Assembly: GCF_004345705.1 (NCBI RefSeq)
Contig: NZ_SLWV01000016.1
Span: 13,848-77,847, forward strand
Direction of reading: 5' to 3'
Length of the DNA: 64,000 nt
Source: Marinisporobacter balticus
Lineage (GTDB): Bacteria > Bacillota > Clostridia > Peptostreptococcales > Thermotaleaceae
The notes below the pieces were generated by a model. That model was not told the DNA's origin and did no database searches. It saw only the letters and a program-made list of their open reading frames with translations. Position numbers and translations under genes: made by a program. How positions within the stretch are numbered: position 1 is the first letter of the stretch; the number at the start of each line of letters is the position of its first letter. Positions 45,237 through 54,624 of the stretch are shown here, piece by piece.

Positions 45237-46646
45237 TTAAAACTGGAAATAAATGAAACTACTTTCTTCTGTTTTTGTAAGTAAAATCAAAATAATCAAA
45301 ATAGCCATATACGCTGCTGCGCGTATACCTGTAGGAACATGCTTTTCCCAAAATAGCTTTAGTGTAATCTCATTATTTCTAATAAAATATTCTAGTATAT
45401 GTATTCCATAAAGCAAAGCAATAAATCCAAAATATACAAAATAAACATGACTAAAAGAAATATCACAAAGGGTAATCATCTTCTTTATCATAAAAACAGC
45501 CTCATGAATACTTTTTGCTCTAAAAAACACCCATCCGATAGTTGTTAGATTAAAAAATATAAAAATTGATAATATCTTGTAAAAACTATTTTTACGTTCT
45601 AGTTTTATCCATTTTCTATAAATCTTATGAAAAGCGCTTAATAACCCATGATAAATTCCCCACATAATAAAAGTCCAAGCTGCCCCATGCCATAAACCAG
45701 ATATAGCCATTGCTATGATTAAAAACATATATTGTAGTAGCGTTCCTTTTTTTGCGCCTCCTAATGGAATATAAATATAATCTTTGATCCAAGATGACAA
45801 AGTGATATGCCATCTTTTCCAAAACTCAGAAGGGCTTGCACTAATATATGGCGATTTGAAATTAATATTTAAATATAATCCGAATAAATATCCAACCCCC
45901 ACAGCAATTTCACTATAAGCAGAAAAATCAAAGTAAATCTGAAATGCAAACAAATAAGATGCAAACCAAGCATCTAAAGAATTCAAATTCCCTACTTGAT
46001 TAAAATAAAAATCTGCCTTTGATGCTAAAAAATCTGCAAATATTATTTTCTTGGTGAGTCCCATAATTATGTAATAAAAACCATACTTAAAATTTCTAAG
46101 CGTAAGTTTATTGTCTTGTAGATTTTCTATCTGCGGAAGAAACTCTTTCCCACGCATTATAGGCCCTGCAATTAATTGACCAAAGAAAGAAATGAATACC
46201 CAAAAGTTAATAAAAGAATCACAAGGCTTTATTTCTTTTCTTTTTACATCCACCAAATAGGCAATAAGCTGAAATGTATAAAAAGAAATACCTACAGGTA
46301 ATAGAATCTTTGACAATAAACTGTCCTGCCATGGAAAATGTATTCTCATAAATTTTTCTAAATTATTCAAAACAAATCCAGTATACTTAAAAAATAGTAA
46401 ATTAGAAATAACTACCAATATACCTATAAGATAGAATATTTTCCAATAGCAAGTTTCTAATTTTAAAGAACATAGGTATGTAATCAATGATACAATCAGA
46501 AATAATAATAGATATCTTGTTCCTGATGCACCATAAAAAATTATATTTGCCAAAGCTAATATATATATTCTTTTCTTAGGGAAAATATAAAAAGAAAAAA
46601 ATGTTACAAACAGCAAAACAAAAAATTCAAAAGTATGAAATAACAT
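45237..46646 (-). CDS. MBOAT-family O-acyltransferase (AlgI/DltB type)
   Basis: 469 residues, about eleven membrane segments. The catalytic region has FWKRWHITLSSWIKDYIYIPLGG, and the active-site histidine is in SGLWHGAAWTF. These enzymes pass acyl groups, usually acetyl, across the membrane to extracellular polymers such as alginate or teichoic acid. No dltA/dltC is nearby, so polysaccharide acetylation is more likely than D-alanylation. Third gene of GH26-SGNH-MBOAT, 18 bp after the SGNH gene, with which it likely forms a transfer pair. Confidence 0.9.
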   Translation of the reverse strand: MLFHTFEFFVLLFVTFFSFYIFPKKRIYILALANIIFYGASGTRYLLLFLIVSLITYLCSLKLETCYWKIFYLIGILVVISNLLFFKYTGFVLNNLEKFMRIHFPWQDSLLSKILLPVGISFYTFQLIAYLVDVKRKEIKPCDSFINFWVFISFFGQLIAGPIMRGKEFLPQIENLQDNKLTLRNFKYGFYYIIMGLTKKIIFADFLASKADFYFNQVGNLNSLDAWFASYLFAFQIYFDFSAYSEIAVGVGYLFGLYLNINFKSPYISASPSEFWKRWHITLSSWIKDYIYIPLGGAKKGTLLQYMFLIIAMAISGLWHGAAWTFIMWGIYHGLLSAFHKIYRKWIKLERKNSFYKILSIFIFFNLTTIGWVFFRAKSIHEAVFMIKKMITLCDISFSHVYFVYFGFIALLYGIHILEYFIRNNEITLKLFWEKHVPTGIRAAAYMAILIILILLTKTEESSFIYFQF

Positions 46647-46664
46647 CTCTTATATCCTCCATTA

Positions 46665-47750
46665 TCAATCAATATCCCATTTGATAAGCACATCCCATAA
46701 TTTTTCAGATAAAATCTGATATCCTTTTGGCGTTAAGTGTACATGGTCTGAAAAAAGATTGTAGTCGACCTTTTTATTGAAATTTATATATTCTACTGGC
46801 TTATCTTTAAAATATAGATCTATTCTATTCATATTTTCTTGAAATCCAGGTTTTGATACATTTTTCTCTAATAGCTCGTCATTCATTGCTGCAAGAAAAA
46901 CTAACGTATCTTTATCCTTTTGCAACGCTATTATTTTATCTAAAAAATAGATTTGAAGATTGGTTTCATCCATAATAAAAGATTCATCAGAAAAATCTCT
47001 CTGATACATAGGTTGCTTTAGCAAATCCTTTAAAAAAGATTTTTGAAACCAAGGCTTAATATCCTCTCTGCATAGAAGCTTCCCTCTTACTTTATTGAAT
47101 CTTTCAATAGCATATGCTTGTATATAATCTTTATATTTAAAAATAGCTACATTTTCATACATATACTCCTTTGCTTTTCCAAACTTTTTCTTTATAAAAT
47201 TTTCTTCTACTTTTTTATTTCCTAACAATTGTTTTTCTACATGATTATAAGTTTTTTCGTCTATCTCTTTCAACTGATCTTTCAACCAAAAAACAGATGG
47301 TGGATCCGGATTACGCCTTACAAATCCAGCGTATACAATATTTATGATTACATGGTCTGAAGATATTCCGTATTCTTTCATTTTTAGTAATACAGTATAT
47401 ATATCTCCTGTTTGCATTGCAGGCATAGAAAGATTAAATACCCTAAAATGCTTACTCTGCTTTTGTGCTTTTCCATTTAAAAAATATGCAAATGATGATT
47501 CAGCAGGACCTGGATTACTATACCCAACTGAATCACCTAATATTACTACATAATCTTTTAGCTTTTCTTCATCAATAATTTTCTTTACTTGTTCAAAAAC
47601 AGCTTCTATATTTGTGGGACGATCTTTCACAGCATCGTAACTTAATCGTTCATTATAAACTGCTTTAGTAGGGATCATGTATGCTAAACCAAGTTGAAGG
47701 AAAAGTGCATATATCACAAAATAGATCATTACTTTTTTAAATTGTGCCAT
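46665..47750 (-). CDS. SGNH/GDSL-type hydrolase (AlgX/DltD-like), membrane anchored
   Basis: 361 residues. An N-terminal membrane helix (about 7-27) is followed by an external SGNH domain: nucleophile block VILGDSVGYSNPG near residue 70, the Asn block IINIVYAGF and the C-terminal catalytic pair in DHVHLTPKG. Next to an MBOAT protein such enzymes complete O-acetylation of extracellular glycans. ATG 47750 lies 14 bp inside the end of the GH26 gene, so the two are translated together. Confidence 0.82.
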   Translation of the reverse strand: MAQFKKVMIYFVIYALFLQLGLAYMIPTKAVYNERLSYDAVKDRPTNIEAVFEQVKKIIDEEKLKDYVVILGDSVGYSNPGPAESSFAYFLNGKAQKQSKHFRVFNLSMPAMQTGDIYTVLLKMKEYGISSDHVIINIVYAGFVRRNPDPPSVFWLKDQLKEIDEKTYNHVEKQLLGNKKVEENFIKKKFGKAKEYMYENVAIFKYKDYIQAYAIERFNKVRGKLLCREDIKPWFQKSFLKDLLKQPMYQRDFSDESFIMDETNLQIYFLDKIIALQKDKDTLVFLAAMNDELLEKNVSKPGFQENMNRIDLYFKDKPVEYINFNKKVDYNLFSDHVHLTPKGYQILSEKLWDVLIKWDID

Positions 47751-49308
47751 TTTCTATTCCTTCCTCTTTTTCTTTATTAAAAAACTTTAATCTTTCTCTA
47801 AATGTATTGATCATTTCTTCATTTCTATCAAGCCGGTAAATCCTAGCAGGATTTTGATTTGGATCCCAATCAATGCCATTCCACCATATAGCTACTTTTA
47901 TATTGCTAAATGGATTTTGTTCAAATCGATCAAACATATCATTGACCCATTTGATTTTATCTCCACCAACAGAATTAGATCCAAATTCAGTGATCATAAA
48001 AGGTTGTTCAAAAATAGACATATATTCATCATAAAGCACTGGATAAATTTCATCAAAGTCTCTCCATATTTCGCCTTTATAATAATTTCCTGTATTATAT
48101 CCTGTCAGTCCTATAATATCTACATATTGATCTCCTGGATAATAATTTAAGTAATGATTCCATTTGAAATTTGGAAATGATAAGTCATGAGGATTCCATA
48201 CCCATAATACATTATCAACCCCATTTTCTTCAAATTTATTATATAAATATCTCCATAATTCATTATACAGCTCTGTATCTTTAGAAGTATAATAACTTGA
48301 ATAGACACACCAATCCCCATTCATTTCATTATTTAATCTAAAAAGTATTGGGTGTTCAAATTCTTTTATTTTCTTTACATATTCATTAAAATAATCATCA
48401 TATTTTCCATCTAGTATGTCATATGTAATACTCGCATTATCTTGTCCCATATGCATTGTTTGTAGTGTCAACTCTACATACCGATTTTTTTTATAAGCAT
48501 TGATCATTTCTTCCATCGGAAAGGGTACATCTAAAGATTGATATCTTACTAAAAATTCAAATGTATAATCTAGTTTACTCTCCAATGCATTTAAATACCA
48601 AAATTCTTCAGGCGCACTCTGTTCAAATATTCCCCATTTTAAATGGTCACTTTTTAAAAAATATTGCTCATAAAAATCTCTTGTTTCCTCATTTAGATTT
48701 TTTTCTACAGATTTAAATTTTGTATTGATTTGAGCAGTTTCAGATCTTTCTATCAATTGAAAACTATTAATAACATCCATATAATCTTCATAGTTTTTAA
48801 AAGGTGTTTCAGACTTAATGAAAATCGTATAAACTTCATTGTTGTTTTTCATTATTTCTGCACTCACATAATAGTTTTTATCATTTTTTACTTTTTCAAG
48901 TTTTTTTCTACTCCATACAAGTAAATGTGTCTTCATGCCATTTACAAATATAGTGTTTTCATATTGTTTTATATGATCTTTCCTATTTCTTATAAATGCA
49001 TTGCTGTAGTTACTATAAGCTATAGATGAATGCTGTGTATCTCTAAAATCATCATAATATATTTCAATTTTCCTTTCCTCATCTGCTATGATTGTCTTTA
49101 CAGTAGATAATGAGGAATCAATCCCCATATGCTTTGGATAATTGATTTTATATCCATCAGCATAATTGATGTATTCATTATATTGCTGATCTACCAATTG
49201 GATTTGATTATTATCTTTTTCTATGTAGGGATTTAGTGCATCTCCATAAGCAAAAATGCTCGAAAAACAAATGCTTGCAATGCACAGAATTATGCCAATA
49301 TTTTTCAT
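47737..49308 (-). CDS. Secreted GH26-like glycoside hydrolase with N-terminal PsbP/DcrB-like domain
   Basis: 523 residues. Signal peptide (about 1-22). Residues 45-200 start DGYKINYPKHM and end YMDVINSFQLIE, a pattern of PsbP/DUF1795-type folds. Residues 230-510 resemble GH26 (beta-mannanase or beta-1,3-xylanase type): acid/base Glu in RLNNEMNGDW and nucleophile Glu in PFMITEFGS, with WVWNPHD and WWNGIDWD lining the cleft. GH26-like enzymes are frequent in exopolysaccharide operons, where they trim or release the polymer. It opens the GH26-SGNH-MBOAT operon. The substrate is unknown. Confidence 0.8.
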   Translation of the reverse strand: MKNIGIILCIASICFSSIFAYGDALNPYIEKDNNQIQLVDQQYNEYINYADGYKINYPKHMGIDSSLSTVKTIIADEERKIEIYYDDFRDTQHSSIAYSNYSNAFIRNRKDHIKQYENTIFVNGMKTHLLVWSRKKLEKVKNDKNYYVSAEIMKNNNEVYTIFIKSETPFKNYEDYMDVINSFQLIERSETAQINTKFKSVEKNLNEETRDFYEQYFLKSDHLKWGIFEQSAPEEFWYLNALESKLDYTFEFLVRYQSLDVPFPMEEMINAYKKNRYVELTLQTMHMGQDNASITYDILDGKYDDYFNEYVKKIKEFEHPILFRLNNEMNGDWCVYSSYYTSKDTELYNELWRYLYNKFEENGVDNVLWVWNPHDLSFPNFKWNHYLNYYPGDQYVDIIGLTGYNTGNYYKGEIWRDFDEIYPVLYDEYMSIFEQPFMITEFGSNSVGGDKIKWVNDMFDRFEQNPFSNIKVAIWWNGIDWDPNQNPARIYRLDRNEEMINTFRERLKFFNKEKEEGIENGTI

Positions 49309-49414
49309 ATATATTTTTTATCCTCCTGTTTAAGTTTATTTTCTGACAAACACTTTATTATTATAGCATAAAATTCCATTCAATTAAACAACGCGACTAC
49401 TTCATATAAATAGA

Positions 49415-49454
49415 ATCACACCTTGAATATTATATTCTACATTCAAGGCGTGAT
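49415..49454 (-). terminator. Probable terminator of the phosphodiester glycosidase gene
   Basis: ATCACACCTTGAAT (49415-49428) and ATTCAAGGCGTGAT (49441-49454) pair over 14 positions with one A-C mismatch. On the minus strand TTCTATTTAT follows, a modest U-rich tail. Confidence 0.6.
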
Positions 49455-49480
49455 GATAATTCGAACTTACTTTTTCACAA

Positions 49481-52315
49481 CTATTCTTCTGCATTTAATG
49501 GAAGAATCTCATAGGTTACCCCATCATCATTTACAGTGAACATCATATATTTTAATTCATTGGCTATATCTTGATCATTTACTCTCGGATAAGATTTTAA
49601 AGCTACATAACGTATGCCATCTTCAGAATATACATTAAAATCATTATGCCCTCCTGTTAAAACCCAAATATCTATATTTTTTTCTTTCTTTAATTTTTTG
49701 AGTGTATCCTTAAATAATTTTTCCTCTAATGTATCTTTAAAAACAAGGGCTTTTGGTAAAGTAATAAATATATTTTTACTGTCTACTCCCTGTATCATAT
49801 TTAAAAACCATCTCCATTGTTCAAAATTTGTTTCTCTTAAAGAACCACTACTATTGTCTAAATTGATAAACATACTATTTTTATATCTATTAGAAACATA
49901 TCCACCACTTACCACTAGGGTTTTATTATTGAGTTGACCCTTTAATGTTTCATCTATAAACTGTGTGAAAATATTCATTTCAGCCTTATCATTGGCGATG
50001 TTTGCTATTTTATCCACTGCTACATCATCTTGAATCGTATCTACTTCTGAAACATCTCCATGCACAAATAATCTAAAAGACGCTTCTCCTTTTAATTCAG
50101 ATTTTTTATTTCTACTCTCTACAATAGTATTTTGTGTCATTGGTATACTACCCTCAAATCTATTTGGATAAAAGGCAGTTAATTGATCAAAATATATTTT
50201 TCCTATATCTTTTGATAAACTATTGGTTTCCACAATATAAATCCTTTCTAATTGAAAGCTTCCTTTTACACTAGCAGGGACAGACATTTCAACAAATTTC
50301 CATCCTTCCCAATCAACACTTGGCGCAATAGTTATATTTTGAATATTTCCATTCTCCCCAACTAATTTTGCCTTTACCATATGGCCGCTCATATTCCCAT
50401 AAATCCACGTTCCTAATTTTTCAGGCTTTTGGTTAAATCTTATTCCTCCATTGTCAAATAATAAATAAGCCCCTCTTGTTGCATCTGTTGTTGTAAAGTC
50501 ATAGCTGATTTCGCCAGAAGATTTACCAACCTTACTAAAGTTTGATAGCGTATAACTACCTGTCACTTCTGCTGGATACGATATAAATGTCCCATTGCTA
50601 TTTTCAAAATCATCTATAACCATTTCTTTTGAACCTATCACAACAGGAATATATTTCATTAAATTTCCATAAGAAATTTTTATCACTCCTGAACCTGATT
50701 GATCAGAAGAATGAAATAATCCTTCGTTATCTATTACTCCTAAATTGGTTGGAATATCAATATTTAAACTATTTAAATCAACAGTTGCACCATAGCCATC
50801 TTGATCTGTTACTTTCACTGTTATGTACTTTTGTTTATTTTTCCCTATGTTTATTTTAGATGGATATACTTCAAGTCTTGAAGCATTTTCTATAACACGA
50901 ATAGGCGCATTATCATATTTTCCTTCATACTCTACAGCAATCACCCCAACGCCTTTAGTAGTTGCCTTAAAAGTATTGTTATAGAATTCTCCATCCACCC
51001 CACTAATATGCCATTTAACCTTACTTAGATCTATTTTCACTGGATTGTAATTTTCATCATATGCTTTTATGATTAATTCTTTTGATGTATTTATGAGCAT
51101 ATTATTCTCTTTCACTTCTAATTTAATTCCACCAATATTATTTGATTTAGAAGCTTTACTAATCACCCCAATACCATTCATAATTCTTCTTTCACTGCCT
51201 TCTGAAAGATTATTTACTACCTTTTTGCTTTCTTCCCCAAGAGATCTTACTACCATATCCGTAGAACCGCCACCATCTAGATTAATGGCATCATATGCTC
51301 CTAGTTCAATCATAATTCGTCCTAATTCTTCTTGTGTTACCCCTGTATAAGAAGCTGTTCTTCCATCAATAGTAACCAAGAAAACCTGCGTTTTATCTTT
51401 TGATATTCCTAAAGCAGTTCTTGGATGCTTTCCACTAATATTGATATGATAGTTAGATTCTACAAATCCTTCTTTTACAATAAAAGACCCGGATCCAACA
51501 GACATTGATAAATTCTCAAAATTTGGATTTGTTATAGCAGAAAACCTTACTGAATCTCCAACTACAAAATTAGATCCTATTTCAGCAGCTTTTGTACCTG
51601 CAGCAAATATTACATATCCATCAGCAGGGATATATTTTCCTTCCCCAGCAGACACTATTTCCGTCACAACATCATTTTCTATAACCATCTCTATTCCACT
51701 AGATAGATTTTTACTAATAGGTGGTGTTCTTTCTCCCCATTTGGGTGTATATAAAATAGCTGCATGCTCATATGCAGTTTCTTTATTTACTGCAAATACT
51801 TCAAAATCAAACAAGGTATTTTTATTTGCAAGTGTCATTTTAGAATTTGTCCAATTTTCAATAAAAGGTATATTGTCTTTTGTTAAATTAAATGTTGGTA
51901 CTGCATCTCCTGTGTTTGCTGTAGTTGTGAGAAGTTCGCCATCTTTTACCATAGGGCCTAACGTAGCAGCACCTTTCATATTGAAGAAATCTCCATTTAC
52001 AGCCCCTACAACATTTTCACTTTGGTTTACCAACTCTGATAATCTTGCTTTTTGATTTAATCCATTTTGATGAAATAATAGATCTAACCCATTATCTTCT
52101 TCATTTAAATTCATTCTAATAATATTTAAGTTTACCCATCCACTATCCGTAAACTTAAGTATTTGTTCATGTTTTACACCTTTCGCTATGTATTCTTCAT
52201 TTTTTTCCTGATAAACTGAATTATTCCAATCTGCATAAACAAACGTTTGGATATTTCCAAAGATCAGTGAACACCCTAATCCAAAAGATATTAATGTTTT
52301 TTTCCATTTCTGCAT
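49481..52315 (-). CDS. Large secreted phosphodiester glycosidase (NAGPA domain) with C-terminal phosphoesterase-like region
   Basis: 944 residues. Signal peptide (1-28), then the NAGPA-type domain to about 385, with GAVNGDFFNMKGAATLGP, HPRTALGISKDK and INLDGGGSTDMV. Bacterial relatives cleave N-acetylglucosamine phosphodiesters in wall polymers or matrix. Next come beta-rich segments with Ig-like features (about 390-570) and a carbohydrate-binding-like domain (about 575-735, DDFENSNGTFISYP). The last 185 residues recall a calcineurin-type phosphoesterase (LFVHGDVSE near 758, VLTGGHNDF near 893) that has lost most metal ligands. Monocistronic. It follows the GH26 module spatially and may act on the same envelope polymer. 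Confidence 0.8.
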   Translation of the reverse strand: MQKWKKTLISFGLGCSLIFGNIQTFVYADWNNSVYQEKNEEYIAKGVKHEQILKFTDSGWVNLNIIRMNLNEEDNGLDLLFHQNGLNQKARLSELVNQSENVVGAVNGDFFNMKGAATLGPMVKDGELLTTTANTGDAVPTFNLTKDNIPFIENWTNSKMTLANKNTLFDFEVFAVNKETAYEHAAILYTPKWGERTPPISKNLSSGIEMVIENDVVTEIVSAGEGKYIPADGYVIFAAGTKAAEIGSNFVVGDSVRFSAITNPNFENLSMSVGSGSFIVKEGFVESNYHINISGKHPRTALGISKDKTQVFLVTIDGRTASYTGVTQEELGRIMIELGAYDAINLDGGGSTDMVVRSLGEESKKVVNNLSEGSERRIMNGIGVISKASKSNNIGGIKLEVKENNMLINTSKELIIKAYDENYNPVKIDLSKVKWHISGVDGEFYNNTFKATTKGVGVIAVEYEGKYDNAPIRVIENASRLEVYPSKINIGKNKQKYITVKVTDQDGYGATVDLNSLNIDIPTNLGVIDNEGLFHSSDQSGSGVIKISYGNLMKYIPVVIGSKEMVIDDFENSNGTFISYPAEVTGSYTLSNFSKVGKSSGEISYDFTTTDATRGAYLLFDNGGIRFNQKPEKLGTWIYGNMSGHMVKAKLVGENGNIQNITIAPSVDWEGWKFVEMSVPASVKGSFQLERIYIVETNSLSKDIGKIYFDQLTAFYPNRFEGSIPMTQNTIVESRNKKSELKGEASFRLFVHGDVSEVDTIQDDVAVDKIANIANDKAEMNIFTQFIDETLKGQLNNKTLVVSGGYVSNRYKNSMFINLDNSSGSLRETNFEQWRWFLNMIQGVDSKNIFITLPKALVFKDTLEEKLFKDTLKKLKKEKNIDIWVLTGGHNDFNVYSEDGIRYVALKSYPRVNDQDIANELKYMMFTVNDDGVTYEILPLNAEE

Positions 52316-52456
52316 ACGCTATTACCCCTCTCTATTTCCTATATATTTCTATATTTTCTTTTTATTTATAGATTTTCAAACCGTCGCATCTATAAAATCA
52401 CTATTTTTATCTTACAGCTCATTATATCAATATATAAAAAAGATGTGGTTACGAAT

Positions 52457-52487
52457 ATATTACAATCGTGTATAATTATTGTAATAT
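52457..52487. promoter_or_regulatory. Dyad upstream of the phosphodiester glycosidase gene
   Basis: ATATTACAAT (52457-52466) and ATTGTAATAT (52478-52487) are perfect inverted copies with an 11-nt spacer, about 140 bp before the start codon. It looks like an operator half-site pair. The rest of the 293-bp gap (52316-52608) is AT-rich with no other signal except the terminator listed next. Confidence 0.4.
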
Positions 52488-52562
52488 TTATCGTTTTATG
52501 TATGCTTTGTGAATTCATTTAACCAAAGCAAAATTAGATAAAAGAATTATATTTTTTTATAA

Positions 52563-52593
52563 TCAAAAATAGACCGCTGACAAAAGTCAACAG
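52563..52593 (-). terminator. Terminator of the ndoAI-ndoA genes
   Basis: 8-bp stem with two G-U pairs (52574-52581 with 52586-52593, loop AAAA), then TCTATTTTTG on the minus strand, 16 bp past the ndoA stop. Confidence 0.65.
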
Positions 52594-52608
52594 CCTACCT
52601 AAAAACTA

Positions 52609-52959
52609 TTAAAAATCTATTAATCCAAAACTAATTAATAAAGATTCATTTACTTTGTTCATCATATCTTCATCAGAATGCCCTATTTTTTCTCTCAATC
52701 TCTTTTTGTCAATGGTTCGAATCTGCTCTAGTAACACTACTGAGTCCTTCGTTAATCCATATTCAGAGGCACTAATCTCTAAATGTGTTGGTAACTTTGC
52801 TTTGTTAATTTGAGAGGTGATTGCTGCAACAATAACAGTAGGACTATATTTATTGCCTATATCGTTCTGAACTACAAGTACTGGTCTTACGCCTCCTTGC
52901 TCAGAACCCACAACAGGACTAAGATCCGCATAAAAAATATCTCCTCTTTTTACAATCAC
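52609..52959 (-). CDS. ndoA: Endoribonuclease EndoA (MazF/PemK-type toxin)
   Basis: 116 residues from GTG 52959, giving the canonical N-terminus MIVKRGDIFYADLSP; an earlier GTG at 52968 would sit on the ribosome binding site. VVGSEQGGVRPVLVVQND and VAAITSQINKAKLPTH are core motifs of the family. It cleaves mRNA at short sites when not held by its antitoxin. It lies one base after the antitoxin stop. In Bacilli and Clostridia this pair is a chromosomal fixture next to alr. Confidence 0.95.
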   Translation of the reverse strand: MIVKRGDIFYADLSPVVGSEQGGVRPVLVVQNDIGNKYSPTVIVAAITSQINKAKLPTHLEISASEYGLTKDSVVLLEQIRTIDKKRLREKIGHSDEDMMNKVNESLLISFGLIDF

Positions 52960-52960
52960 A

Positions 52961-53236
52961 CTATTCACACTCCGCTAGCTTTGCTTCATATCTTTTCAGT
53001 GCATATACATCTAAATCTAGCCCAACTTCGGATAATGTTAAATTCATAGCCCCCATTTCCCGATATCCCTTTTTCATTGTTTCTCTTATTTCAATCTTAT
53101 GCCGCTCACGAATATATAATTTCATTGCTTCCCGAATAAATTCGCTTCTATTTCTTTTTTCTGTTTCAACAATATGATCCACTTCTTGCAAAAGGGTATT
53201 TGGTAAACTAATCATAATCCTTTTGGACTCAGTCAT
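52961..53236 (-). CDS. ndoAI: Antitoxin EndoAI (ribbon-helix-helix)
   Basis: 91 residues. The N-terminal ribbon-helix-helix (KRIMISLPNTLLQEVDHIV, then RNRSEFIREAM) binds DNA. The C-terminal part (about 50-91) is expected to wrap EndoA. Start ATG 53236 after AGGAGG. It is likely to autoregulate its promoter, where a dyad overlaps the -10. Confidence 0.93.
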   Translation of the reverse strand: MTESKRIMISLPNTLLQEVDHIVETEKRNRSEFIREAMKLYIRERHKIEIRETMKKGYREMGAMNLTLSEVGLDLDVYALKRYEAKLAECE

Positions 53237-53312
53237 GTTCGCACCTCCTGAAATTGCAAAATAGGGCTATTTATATAAAGGATTTCGCATCCACGATAAT
53301 CTATACTAAAGC

Positions 53313-53351
53313 GTATATTTTATTATATACTATTCATTATAAGTGTGTCAA
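53313..53351 (-). promoter_or_regulatory. Promoter of ndoAI-ndoA with overlapping dyad
   Basis: TTGACA (53346-53351), 18-bp spacer and TATAAT (53322-53327) on the minus strand form a near-perfect promoter inside the 128-bp gap after alr. A dyad GTATAT-N6-ATATAC (53313-53318 with 53325-53330) covers the -10 and could be the EndoAI operator (inference). Confidence 0.75.
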
Positions 53352-53364
53352 TATGACTACTTTT

Positions 53365-54564
53365 TTATACTCCTCTGTTAAAATTTACAGATTTCATGAT
53401 ATTATCATTTATTTTTATAACTTTATTATTTTGTATATATACTCTTGGAATTCTTTTCCCTAGCATACACACAATTTCATAATTGATTGTATCTAATTTT
53501 TTTGCAACATCATCTACAGTTATTGTATTTTTACCATCTGATCCAATTAAAATGACTTCATCGCCTACATTTACATCTTCTATATTTGTTACATCAATCA
53601 TGCATTGGTCCATACAAATTCTGCCTACTATAGCTACCTTTTCTTCGCCTACCAAAGCTTCTGCCTTTCCTGATAGCATTCTTGTATAACCATCTGCATA
53701 ACCAATAGGAATCGTCGCAATTTTGGATGGTTTATTTGTTGTATACTTTAATCCATAACTAATTCCAATCCCTTCAGGAAGTGTTTTTACATGACTTATT
53801 TTTACCTTAAGCGAAAGTACTGGTTTTAAATCAATCGTATTTTTTTTCACTTCATCTGAAGGATATAATCCGTATAAAATAATCCCTACTCTAACCATAT
53901 CCAAATTCATTTCTTGTAAGTCCATAGTAGCTGCACTATTCGACACATGTTTTATTGGAATACTGATCCTTTCTTCTTCAAGCATATGGACTACACTAAT
54001 AAATTTTTCATATTGCTTACCTGTAAAAGTTTTGTCTATTTCATCAGCAACTGCAAAATGTGTAAATATTCCCTCTAACTTTACATTTGACAAATTATAA
54101 ATTTCTTTTATGATTTTCACCGTTTCCTCATTCGGTTGAAATCCTATCCTACGCATACCAGTATCAATTTTTATATGAAAAGTTACATCTTGGTTTAACG
54201 CTTGCGCCATTTCTGAAAACTTTTGTGCTTGTTCTAATGAATAGATCGTTTGTGTGATTTTATTTTTTATAATTTCTTCTGCATTATATTCTGGTGTATA
54301 TCCTAAAATTAATATAGGTACCTCTCTATACACACTTCTCAATTCTAATGCTTCTGAAAGCGTTGCAACAGCAAGTCTATTCGCTCCATTCCCAAGGAGT
54401 ATTTCAGCAATTTCTACCGCTCCATGTCCATATCCATCTGCTTTTATTACTGCTGTTACCAAAGATTCCTTTCTTACAATTTTTCTTATTTCTTTTATAT
54501 TGTGTGCTAGATAATCTAAATTGATTTCTGCCCACACAGGTCTGGTTTCTTTTAATGATAACAT
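53365..54564 (-). CDS. alr: Alanine racemase
   Basis: 399 residues, PLP enzyme making D-alanine for peptidoglycan. PLP lysine Lys41 in VIKADGYGHG and catalytic Tyr270 in GISYGLKYT, with HFAVADE and MVRVGIILYGLYPS also typical. It follows the GerS-like lipoprotein gene by 60 bp. In Clostridioides difficile alr2 and gerS share an operon linked to spore germination, a close parallel. Start ATG 54564 after GAGGGGG. Confidence 0.95.
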   Translation of the reverse strand: MLSLKETRPVWAEINLDYLAHNIKEIRKIVRKESLVTAVIKADGYGHGAVEIAEILLGNGANRLAVATLSEALELRSVYREVPILILGYTPEYNAEEIIKNKITQTIYSLEQAQKFSEMAQALNQDVTFHIKIDTGMRRIGFQPNEETVKIIKEIYNLSNVKLEGIFTHFAVADEIDKTFTGKQYEKFISVVHMLEEERISIPIKHVSNSAATMDLQEMNLDMVRVGIILYGLYPSDEVKKNTIDLKPVLSLKVKISHVKTLPEGIGISYGLKYTTNKPSKIATIPIGYADGYTRMLSGKAEALVGEEKVAIVGRICMDQCMIDVTNIEDVNVGDEVILIGSDGKNTITVDDVAKKLDTINYEIVCMLGKRIPRVYIQNNKVIKINDNIMKSVNFNRGV

Positions 54565-54624
54565 TTTTTACCCCCTCGTTTTTGTGTCTCTTATCATTTG
54601 AACGGGAAAATTGCCTTAAAATTC

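Noticed and set aside
45625..45822. 65-codon minus-strand frame within the MBOAT gene
   Set aside because: It is an alternate frame inside the conserved MBOAT catalytic region; it has no initiation signal.
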